Below are positions 7,977 through 14,377 of a stretch of 23,290 nt of DNA, piece after piece. The stretch lies in assembly GCA_040400005.1 (NCBI GenBank), contig JBBARC010000053.1, positions 1-23,290 of the forward strand. Direction: 5' to 3'. The notes under the pieces were generated by a model. The model saw only the letters and a program-made list of their open reading frames with translations, made no database searches and was not told the DNA's origin. This stretch comes from JBBARC01 sp040400005. Its GTDB lineage: Bacteria > Pseudomonadota > Alphaproteobacteria > Acetobacterales > Acetobacteraceae. The position numbers and the translations under genes are program-made. Positions within the stretch are counted from its first letter, which is position 1. Each line of letters starts with the position of its first letter.

Positions 7977-8498
7977 ATGGCGATCACGCTTTACGACCTG
8001 ACAGTGCCGTCGTTTCTACAAACCATCGGCGCCATCGCCGCCTGCCTCAATAAAGGCCTGGCCCATTGCCAAGCCCACAGCATCGATCCGGCAACACTGG
8101 TGGACGCCAAACTCGCCCCCGACATGCTGCCGCTGCGCTTTCAAATTGTCTCGGTCGCCCATCACTCGCTCGGCGCACTCAGTGCAGTGAAAGCTGGGCA
8201 ATTCGCACCACCCGGCAAAACACCGCCGCTCACCTACGCTGATTTGCAAAAAATGCTGGCAGATACACAAACTGGCCTACAGGCGCTGACCGCCGCCGAG
8301 GTCAATGGGCTGGAAGGCGGCGATGTGACTTTTAAAATTGGCGATTTCACCCTGCCCTTCGTCGCTGAGGGGTTTTTAACATCATTCTCGCTGCCGAATT
8401 TTTATTTTCACGCGTCAACGGCGTATGATATTTTGCGCAATCAAGGCGTCGGCTTGGGCAAGCGCGATTTTCTGGGGCAGATGCGGTTGAAGGCATAA
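7977..8498 (+). CDS. DUF1993 domain-containing protein
   Basis: A 173-residue soluble protein matching the DUF1993 family (PF09351), which has a DinB-like four-helix layout. Visible family features are the N-terminal TLYDLTVPSFLQTIGAIAAC, the DMLPLRFQIVSVAHHS block and the C-terminal LPNFYFHASTAYDILRNQGV. No enzymatic role is established for the family. The start ATG at 7977 is chosen because it begins the conserved segment and has GGGGA nearby; the reading frame stays open further upstream but runs over the end of the previous gene. It probably shares a transcript with the YdhS-like gene and is followed by a palindromic repeat. Confidence 0.9.
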   Translation: MAITLYDLTVPSFLQTIGAIAACLNKGLAHCQAHSIDPATLVDAKLAPDMLPLRFQIVSVAHHSLGALSAVKAGQFAPPGKTPPLTYADLQKMLADTQTGLQALTAAEVNGLEGGDVTFKIGDFTLPFVAEGFLTSFSLPNFYFHASTAYDILRNQGVGLGKRDFLGQMRLKA

Positions 8499-8510
8499 TA
8501 AGGCAGGATT

Positions 8511-8635
8511 TTCTTTTGACTTCCGAAAAAGAAACAAAAAGACTTTTATAATGGTGGTTCGGCGTTTGCGGTGGCGGCGTTGCCCCAAGCCCAGCGTTAT
8601 AAAAAGTCTTTTGCTTCTTTTCTTCAGAAAAGAAG
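8511..8635. repeat. Family 1 palindromic repeat, copy B (inverted)
   Basis: The same element as at 4434-4557, in the opposite orientation. The right arm (TATAAAAAGTCTTTTGCTTC... ending TTCAGAAAAGAAG) and left arm (...GAAACAAAAAGACTTTTATA) form the inverted arms. The reverse complement of the centre begins CTGGGCTTGGGGC and contains GCCACCGC, as in copy A. It separates the convergent DUF1993 and MFS genes. Confidence 0.85.
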
Positions 8636-8686
8636 GTTCTTCCTTTAGCGTTCATCGAAACCAGGATGACGCTTCGCTTATCCAGG

Positions 8687-9898
8687 CTACATTTTACCTA
8701 AGTGCGGCACGGCACGGCGGATGAGGGTTAGGGCGAGCAAGGCAAACGCGGTAAACACAGCACCCGCTAGAAATGTGGCTTGTGGGCCGAACTTCTCCCA
8801 CAGCAGGCCGGCAAACACGCTGGCCAGTAATGTGGCGATGCCACCGAACAGATTAAAAACGCCGTAGCCAGTGCCGCGTAATTCTGGTGGGGCAGTATCG
8901 GCCACCAGGGTTATCAGCAACCCTTGGGTGAACCCCATATGAAGCCCCCACAGTATAATGCCGGCGATGATAGCGGTAAGATTGGGTGCATAGGCCAAAG
9001 TCAGATCGGCCGCGATGAGCAGCACAAATCCCAGTATCAGCATGGTCAGGCGGTTCACCCGATCGGACAGCACCCCCACCGGATACGCGGTTAGCGCATA
9101 CACAACATTCATCACCACCAGCACCAGGGGGATGAGCATCAGCGGCAAACCTGCCCCTTGCGCGCGCAAAATTAAAAACGCTTCGCTGAACCGGGCGAGC
9201 GCAAACATGCTGGCGATGCCAACCACTAGCCAGTAAGCGCCTCCCAGCCGTTGCAATTCGGCGCGGGAAAACGGCATGGCGATTTTTCGCAAATTGGCGG
9301 CGCGCGGGGGGTCTTGCACCGCCACCATCAACAGCCCGACCGCCATAAACGCCGGAATCACCGCCACCCAAAACACCATTTTGAAATTATTGGCGGTTAG
9401 CCACATCAGCCCAATGGCCGCTGCGGGGCCAGCAAAGGCGCCTACCGTGTCCAACGATTGGCGCAGGCCAATGCTGGCGCCGCGCAAATGCGGCGGTGAT
9501 ATATCGGCCACCAGCGCATCGCGCGGGGCGCCGCGAATGCCTTTGCCGATGCGATCGATAAACCGCGCCGCTACCACCCAGCCAATGCTGGGGGCGAGTG
9601 GAAAAATCGGTTTGGTGATGGCGGCCAAGCCGTAGCCAATCACCGCCAACAATTTACGCTTGCCCAGCCAATCGGATAACGCGCCTGAGAAAATTTTAAC
9701 GATGGATGCGGTGGCTTCGGCAATGCCTTCGATAACGCCGACGGTAACCATGGGGGTTGCCAGCACGGTGACCAAATATACCGGCAACAGGGCGTGGATC
9801 ATCTCTGATGAGACGTCCATCAACAGGGAGACAAACCCCAGCGCCCAAATACCGCGCGGGATATCGGCCAAGCGGTAGGGTTTTTGCGGGCTTGGCAT
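8687..9898 (-). CDS. MFS transporter
   Basis: A 403-residue integral membrane protein with about twelve hydrophobic segments, the size and pattern of the major facilitator superfamily. The loop 2-3 signature is visible as GALSDWLGKRK (near residue 72), and its partner region is RFIDRIGKGIRGAPRDALVAD, characteristic of a bacterial MFS subgroup with the DVSSEMI...LLPVYLV first helix. The second half repeats the layout (YPVGVLSDRVNRL). The substrate is unknown; a secondary transporter driven by the proton gradient is likely from the family. The ATG at 9898 is preferred over a TTG at 9901. It lies downstream of the P450-rubredoxin operon on the same strand, separated by a hairpin, so it is probably a separate unit. 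Confidence 0.9.
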   Translation of the reverse strand: MPSPQKPYRLADIPRGIWALGFVSLLMDVSSEMIHALLPVYLVTVLATPMVTVGVIEGIAEATASIVKIFSGALSDWLGKRKLLAVIGYGLAAITKPIFPLAPSIGWVVAARFIDRIGKGIRGAPRDALVADISPPHLRGASIGLRQSLDTVGAFAGPAAAIGLMWLTANNFKMVFWVAVIPAFMAVGLLMVAVQDPPRAANLRKIAMPFSRAELQRLGGAYWLVVGIASMFALARFSEAFLILRAQGAGLPLMLIPLVLVVMNVVYALTAYPVGVLSDRVNRLTMLILGFVLLIAADLTLAYAPNLTAIIAGIILWGLHMGFTQGLLITLVADTAPPELRGTGYGVFNLFGGIATLLASVFAGLLWEKFGPQATFLAGAVFTAFALLALTLIRRAVPHLGKM

Positions 9899-9950
9899 CA
9901 ACGTATCTTACCGTAAGGATGTCGTGCGGCAGGCATAACACACAAACACC

Positions 9951-9974
9951 CGGATTGCGCGGGTTCGCAATCCG
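9951..9974 (-). terminator. Terminator hairpin after P450-rubredoxin operon
   Basis: A perfect 9-bp stem (CGGATTGCG / CGCAATCCG) with a 6-base loop, 25 bases past the rubredoxin stop. On the minus strand it is followed by GGTGTTTGTGTG, a moderately T-rich tail. It separates the operon from the MFS gene. Confidence 0.6.
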
Positions 9975-9998
9975 CGTGCAGGGTTGACGTTAAGTGGA

Positions 9999-10175
9999 TC
10001 AGATCTCGATCATGTCGAAATCAACTTTTGGCGTGCCGCAATACGGGCACACCCAATCGGCCGGGATATCCGCCCAGCGTGTGCCGGCCGGTAACCCTTC
10101 AACCGATGCACCATACTCTTCTTCGTAGATAAAACCGCAGGTGCGGCATTGCCAGGTTTTGTAGGCTTCGGTCAT
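9999..10175 (-). CDS. Rubredoxin
   Basis: A 58-residue one-iron electron carrier. Both metal-binding knuckles are present: C10-R-T-C13-G and C43-P-Y-C46-G, with the family's GLPAGTRWADIPADWVCP stretch between them. The typical length is 52-60 residues. The start ATG at 10175 is preceded by an excellent AGGAG, and the A of that site belongs to the stop codon of the upstream cytochrome P450 (TAAGGAG). The two genes are only 11 bases apart and probably translationally coupled. This position suggests that the rubredoxin passes electrons to the P450. No rubredoxin reductase or ferredoxin is encoded nearby, so the reductase must lie elsewhere. Confidence 0.95.
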   Translation of the reverse strand: MTEAYKTWQCRTCGFIYEEEYGASVEGLPAGTRWADIPADWVCPYCGTPKVDFDMIEI

Positions 10176-10186
10176 GGTTCCGCTCC

Positions 10187-11461
10187 TTACACCATTTTGT
10201 AGCGGATCGGCACCCTCTTAGGGCCACAAACAAACGCCGAATCCATGTTGGCGGCAACCCCGTTGAGTTCTACCGATTCCAGGCGCGGCAGAAGCTCTTC
10301 CCAAAAAATCCGCATTTCCATGCGCGCCAAGTGCTGACCCAGGCAAATATGCGCGCCATAGCCAAACGCCACGTGCTTGTTGGGCGAGCGTTCAACGTCA
10401 AATTTGAACGGATCGGTAAACACCGTCTCGTCGCGGTTGCCCGATGGGTAGGACAGCATCAGCCAATCACCCTTGCTGATTTTGGCGCCGGCAAGCTCGG
10501 CATCGGCCGTGGCGGTCCGCATAAAATGTTTAACCGGGGTCACCCAACGGATGCTTTCTTCGATTAGTCCTGGGATAAAGCTGAGATTATTGCGCACTTT
10601 ATTAAATTGTTCGGGGTTTTCCGCCAGTGCCCACAGCGCGCCGGCGGTCGTGGACGATGTAGTATCGTGGCCGGCGGTGGCGACAATGATGTAGTACGAC
10701 ATCGCTTCTAGCACGCCCAACGGCGCATCGAACACCTTGCCGTTGGCGATGACGCTTGCCAAATCGTCCCGCGGGTTGGCGCGGCGATCTTCGGTGATTT
10801 CGTTAAAATACATCATGAACTCGCCAACCGTGCCCTGCAAATTGGCCAAGGCGCTGGCGGCATCTTCCGGCGTTGATCCGGTGCGGCTGAGCTCGGCGTC
10901 GGCACTGCCAAACAATTCCTGGGTCAGTTTTAACATGCGCGGTTCGTCGCTTTGCGGCACGCCCAGCAATTCCATAACAACGTGCAGCGGGTATAAAAAC
11001 GCCACATCCTGGGCGAAATCGCAGGTGCCGCCACGGGCTGCCATGTTATCAATAAACGTACGGGCAATCGCGCGAATGCGGCCTTCCAGCTTGCGCAAAT
11101 TCTGCGGCAGTAACGCGCCAAAGGTCAGCCGCCGGTAGGCGGCGTGATCGGGGTTGTCCATCTGCACCAGGGCGCGCACCAAATGCGGCGATCTACCCAT
11201 GACGTTGCGAATTTTGCTATCCAAATCCACCGGGGTGACGATGGTGGCGCGATCGCCGTTATGAAACAGCTCATTCTGGCGTTCAACTTCCAAAATATCC
11301 GCGTGCCTGGTGACCACCCAAAACGGATCGAACCCTTCCGGGTGGGCCATCGCCAGCGGCTGGTTGGCGCGCAACCAAGTGAACGCCTCCTCCACCGCTT
11401 TACCAGAACCGCCAAAGGCTGCCGGGTTCACAATGGTCTGGGCAATGTGCTGCGGTATCAT
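10187..11461 (-). CDS. Cytochrome P450
   Basis: A soluble bacterial P450 of 424 residues, without a membrane anchor, which would insert one oxygen atom into an organic substrate. The heme-binding loop FGYGAHICLGQHLAR has the cysteine ligand at 373. The I-helix oxygen-activation motif is AGHDTT (263-268), and the K-helix ExxR is E302-S-I-R305. The start ATG at 11461 has AGGGAG upstream. The substrate and CYP family cannot be fixed from sequence alone; the general look resembles bacterial class I P450s acting on terpenoid or steroid-like compounds. The downstream rubredoxin is likely its redox partner and the divergent TetR gene its likely regulator. Confidence 0.96.
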   Translation of the reverse strand: MIPQHIAQTIVNPAAFGGSGKAVEEAFTWLRANQPLAMAHPEGFDPFWVVTRHADILEVERQNELFHNGDRATIVTPVDLDSKIRNVMGRSPHLVRALVQMDNPDHAAYRRLTFGALLPQNLRKLEGRIRAIARTFIDNMAARGGTCDFAQDVAFLYPLHVVMELLGVPQSDEPRMLKLTQELFGSADAELSRTGSTPEDAASALANLQGTVGEFMMYFNEITEDRRANPRDDLASVIANGKVFDAPLGVLEAMSYYIIVATAGHDTTSSTTAGALWALAENPEQFNKVRNNLSFIPGLIEESIRWVTPVKHFMRTATADAELAGAKISKGDWLMLSYPSGNRDETVFTDPFKFDVERSPNKHVAFGYGAHICLGQHLARMEMRIFWEELLPRLESVELNGVAANMDSAFVCGPKRVPIRYKMV

Positions 11462-11547
11462 GGTGGCGCTGTCTCCCTGAAATTTTCCCTGGTCACCAGA
11501 TACAATAAACTTGCTATGCCGCCAACAAGTATTTTATGCCACCTTAC

Positions 11548-11588
11548 GCCCGTCATATTGGGCCCGCCATATTGGCCCGCCGTATTGG
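11548..11588. promoter_or_regulatory. Triple 14-bp direct repeat, candidate TetR operator
   Basis: Three consecutive copies of GCCCGYCRTATTGG: 11548-11561 (GCCCGTCATATTGG), 11562-11575 (GCCCGCCATATTGG) and 11575-11588 (GCCCGCCGTATTGG). They fill the space just before the TetR start codon, in the divergent region shared with the P450 promoter. The position suggests operator sites, but the repeats are direct rather than the inverted form usual for TetR proteins. Confidence 0.5.
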
Positions 11589-11601
11589 ATAGACATCACC
11601 C

Positions 11602-12231
11602 ATGCCCCACCCCGACGGCGACGCCACGCCCCGCCGCACCCAGGCCGACCGGCGCGCGGAATCGCAGCGCAACCTGCTGCAAGCCGCCGCCAGCCTGATC
11701 TCTGAACAAGGTGTCGCCGCGGCCACGCTGGAAAAAATCGGCCTGCGCGCCGGCTACAGCCGCGGCCTGGCCACCCAAAAATATGGCTCAAAACAGGGGC
11801 TTATCGAGGCGCTCATCACCCATCTGCACACCCGCCTGGAATATCTGCTGGGCGATAGCCACGTCGACGCCCTCTCCGGGCTCGATGCCACCCTCGCCTT
11901 CGCCCGTATCTTTCTGCGAGAACTCGCCGATGATGAAGAAGTGCGCGCCTACTTTATGCTGATGGCCGGCAGCGTCGCCGATAAAAGCCCCGTCAGCACC
12001 GCCTTCGCCGCCTCCCACGATAGCGTCAGCCAAAAACTGGAATGGCTCATCGCCCGCGGCCAAAACGACGGCTCAATCCTGCCAACCCTGCCGCAAGCCG
12101 CAACCGCCACCCTCACCGGCAGCATGCTACTCGGCCTATCCACCCAACACCTGGTCGACCCCGGCATGGACCTACCCGCCCTAACCGACGCCGCCCTCGC
12201 CCACCTGCGCAGCGCCTTGGCCAACCGGTGA
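11602..12231 (+). CDS. TetR family transcriptional regulator
   Basis: A 209-residue regulator with an N-terminal TetR helix-turn-helix at about residues 22-70: RNLLQAAASLISEQG, the turn AAATLEKIGLRAGYSRG, and the family-typical YGSKQGLIEALI. The C-terminal two thirds are helical and would bind a small-molecule ligand. It is divergently transcribed from the P450-rubredoxin operon with 140 bases between the starts, the standard arrangement for a local repressor released by a pathway substrate. The start ATG at 11602 has only a weak ribosome site. The gene is followed by a long palindromic repeat. Confidence 0.93.
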   Translation: MPHPDGDATPRRTQADRRAESQRNLLQAAASLISEQGVAAATLEKIGLRAGYSRGLATQKYGSKQGLIEALITHLHTRLEYLLGDSHVDALSGLDATLAFARIFLRELADDEEVRAYFMLMAGSVADKSPVSTAFAASHDSVSQKLEWLIARGQNDGSILPTLPQAATATLTGSMLLGLSTQHLVDPGMDLPALTDAALAHLRSALANR

Positions 12232-12257
12232 GGATTTGGGGGTGAGTTAAGGCAAAG

Positions 12258-12442
12258 AAGGCGAGGGGCTTTGCCCCTTCGATCTCCATTAAAGGCAAGC
12301 CTTTAAAATCCTTTAGCTTGGGGGCGGGGGGAAGGGGCCAGCACGGGGGTGGTAACGCCATTGTCGGCCCCTTCCCCCCGCCCCAAAGCTAGGGTTCTAA
12401 GGGCTTCCCCTTAGCGGGATCGAAGGGCAGCGCCCTCGCCTT
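12258..12442. repeat. Family 2 long palindrome, copy 1
   Basis: About 185 bp built of two ~80-bp arms that are near reverse complements (left arm AAGGCGAGGGGCTTTGCCCC..., right arm ...GCGCCCTCGCCTT) around a 26-base centre. Each arm contains smaller hairpins, such as GGGGCTTTGCCCC and AAAGGCAAGCCTTT. The left arm is the AT-richer variant (ATTAAAGGCAAGCCTTTAAA); the right arm, read in reverse complement, is the CTAAGGGGAAGCCCTTAG variant. It lies between tetR and rpmI and could serve as a terminator. Confidence 0.85.
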
Positions 12443-12473
12443 CCTTCCCTTATCCCACCCCAAATCCCAACGC

Positions 12474-12502
12474 TTGAACAATGCGGTCCGGGCGGCTATA
12501 GG
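12474..12502 (+). promoter_or_regulatory. Promoter of rpmI-rplT(-pheST)
   Basis: TTGAAC (12474-12479), exactly 17 bases, then TATAGG (12497-12502), a good sigma-70 style match. Transcription would begin near 12509 in a GC-rich stretch, leaving a ~105-base leader that contains the perfect palindrome TGGGCATGCCCA (12534-12545). The leader could host ribosomal-protein feedback control. Confidence 0.55.
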
Positions 12503-12613
12503 CAGCGCTTCGTTCGCGCGTCTGGGCCTGGAATGGGCATGCCCAGCCGCGACGCACGTGCTCCGCGCCGCTGTGGCGTTGATTTGGGCGCGTGAGTATC
12601 ACAGGAGTACAAA

Positions 12614-12817
12614 ATGCCCAAGATGAAGACCAAGTCTTCTGTCAAGAAGCGGTTTAAGATCACGGCGACCGGCAAGGTTATGGCGGGTCCCGGCAAGAAG
12701 CGGCACAATTTGTCCGCGCGCAGCCAGAAATCCATCCGCAGTAACCGCGGCAGCCAAACGCTAACTCACGCTGACGGTTTGACTGTCAAGCAGTGGGCAC
12801 CGTACGGCCTCGCATAA
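12614..12817 (+). CDS. rpmI: 50S ribosomal protein bL35
   Basis: A 67-residue, very basic protein with the bL35 signature at the N-terminus (MPKMKTKSSVKKRFKITATG) followed by KVMAGPGKKRHNL, matching the usual 64-67 residues. It is a component of the large ribosomal subunit. The ATG at 12614 has ACAGGAG ten or so bases upstream. It is directly followed by rplT (21-base gap), the conserved pair. The usual upstream partner infC is not here; the gene instead has its own promoter-like sequence behind a repeat element. Confidence 0.97.
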   Translation: MPKMKTKSSVKKRFKITATGKVMAGPGKKRHNLSARSQKSIRSNRGSQTLTHADGLTVKQWAPYGLA

Positions 12818-12838
12818 CGGTTTCGGGAGAGATATAAA

Positions 12839-13195
12839 ATGGCACGCGTAAAACGGGGTACTACCACCCACGCCCGGCACAAAAAAGTGCTGGATCAGAG
12901 CAAGGGCTTTTTCGGCCGCAGCTCGACCAATTATCGTATTGCTTTGCAGCGTCTGGAAAAGTCGCTGCAATATGCGTATCGCGATCGTCGCGTTAAAAAA
13001 CGCGAATTTCGTGGTTTGTGGATTCAGCGCATTAATGCGGCTGTCCGCGAACATGGCTTAACCTACAGCGTTTTCATTGCTGGTCTGAACAAGGCCGGGA
13101 TTGAAATCGACCGCAAGGTGCTCGCCGCTATTGCCTTCGACGACGCGCAATCCTTTGCCGCGATCGTTGAAAAGGTGAAAACCGCGCTCGCATAA
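12839..13195 (+). CDS. rplT: 50S ribosomal protein bL20
   Basis: A 118-residue ribosomal protein of normal length. It begins MARVKRGTTTHARHKKVL and carries the FGRSSTNYRIALQRLEKSLQYAYRDRR segment and the C-terminal RINAAVREHGLTYSVFIAGL. bL20 binds 23S rRNA, is needed early in large-subunit assembly, and in many bacteria represses translation of its own operon. A GGGAGA lies just before the ATG. A strong hairpin follows the gene before pheS, which starts 99 bases later on the same strand. Confidence 0.98.
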   Translation: MARVKRGTTTHARHKKVLDQSKGFFGRSSTNYRIALQRLEKSLQYAYRDRRVKKREFRGLWIQRINAAVREHGLTYSVFIAGLNKAGIEIDRKVLAAIAFDDAQSFAAIVEKVKTALA

Positions 13196-13203
13196 GGTTT
13201 GGA

Positions 13204-13235
13204 GGCCACGCGCAACCCCTGGGTTGCGCGCGGCC
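13204..13235 (+). terminator. Strong hairpin between rplT and pheS
   Basis: GGCC, then an interrupted stem GCGCAACCC-CT-GGGTTGCGC, then GGCC again: a stem of roughly 13-15 bp with a two-base loop. There is no immediate T run (CTGCCTGCCC follows, with TCTTCTTAAAATTTT further on). It is more likely a partial terminator or processing site that sets the ratio of ribosomal proteins to PheST than a full stop. No Phe-rich leader peptide was found. Confidence 0.5.
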
Positions 13236-13294
13236 TGCCTGCCCTGCCCCTCTTCTTAAAATTTTGACGCTTAGTTTTTGCGGCGGACAAAGCC

Positions 13295-14377
13295 ATGTCA
13301 GATGATCTCGCGGCATTACGCAGCCTGACACTTGCGGGGCTAGATGCGGCCCATGATGTGCGCGCCTTAGATGCCTTGCGCGTGCATGTGCTCGGTAAAT
13401 CTGGTGCACTCACCTCACTGTTAAAAGAACTTGGCCGCGCGGCACCCGACCAACGGCGCGAACGCGGGGCGGCGCTTAATGTGCTGAAAGATGAACTAAC
13501 GGTTGCCATTGATGGCCGGCGGGTTGATCTTGAACGCCAGGCGATGGCAGCGCGTTTGGTGCGCGAAAAAATTGATGTCAGCTTGCCACCGCGCTTGCTG
13601 GCCGCCGGCAGTATGCACCCGATTAGCCGCGGCATGGACGAGATCGCGGCAATTTTTGGCGCCATGGGGTTTACCGTTGCCGACGGGCCGGATGTGGAAA
13701 GCGACTGGCATAATTTTGGCGCTCTAAATATCGCCGCTCACCATCCAGCGCGTGATGATCACGATACTTTCTATTTGCCGCCGGCTGACCCGGACGCTGA
13801 AAATGCCCGGCCGCGGGTGCTACGCACGCACACCAGCCCGGTGCAGATACGCACCATGCTGGATCAGGCGCCGCCTATTCGCATCATTGCGCCTGGCCGC
13901 ACGTACCGCGCCGATCACGATGCAACGCACAGCCCGATGTTTCACCAGTGCGAGGCGCTGGTGATTGATAAGAATATCACGCTTGGCCATCTTAAAGGCT
14001 GCATCATCGATTTTCTGCGCGCGTTTTTTGCCATTGAAACTTTGCCGGTGCGTTTCCGCGCCAGCTATTTTCCGTTTACCGAGCCCAGCATGGAAGTGGA
14101 TGTGGCCTGGGATCGGCGATCTGGCGAAATTGGCGGTGGTAGCGATTGGCTGGAAATTTTGGGCAGCGGCATGGTGCACCCCAAAGTGCTGGCCAATTGC
14201 GGTATCGATCCGCGCGAATGGCAGGGCTTTGCTTTCGGCATCGGCGTTGAACGCCTGACCATGTTGAAATACGGCATGGCCGATTTGCGGCCGTTTTTTG
14301 AAAGTGATGTGCGCTGGCTGCGCCATTATGGATTTTCCAGCCTAAACCCGGCCATGCTGCACGAAGGTTTGGTCTAA
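13295..14377 (+). CDS. pheS: Phenylalanine--tRNA ligase alpha subunit
   Basis: A 360-residue class II aminoacyl-tRNA synthetase subunit that activates phenylalanine and charges tRNA-Phe as part of an alpha2-beta2 enzyme. The N-terminal coiled-coil (to about residue 90) is followed by the catalytic core: motif 1 region MGFTVADGPDVESDWHNF, LRTHTSPVQIR, motif 2 GRTYRADHDATHSPMFHQ, and motif 3 GFAFGIGVERLTMLKYG near the C-terminus. Length and motif order are normal. The stop codon overlaps the pheT start by one base (TAATG), giving translational coupling. Confidence 0.98.
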   Translation: MSDDLAALRSLTLAGLDAAHDVRALDALRVHVLGKSGALTSLLKELGRAAPDQRRERGAALNVLKDELTVAIDGRRVDLERQAMAARLVREKIDVSLPPRLLAAGSMHPISRGMDEIAAIFGAMGFTVADGPDVESDWHNFGALNIAAHHPARDDHDTFYLPPADPDAENARPRVLRTHTSPVQIRTMLDQAPPIRIIAPGRTYRADHDATHSPMFHQCEALVIDKNITLGHLKGCIIDFLRAFFAIETLPVRFRASYFPFTEPSMEVDVAWDRRSGEIGGGSDWLEILGSGMVHPKVLANCGIDPREWQGFAFGIGVERLTMLKYGMADLRPFFESDVRWLRHYGFSSLNPAMLHEGLV

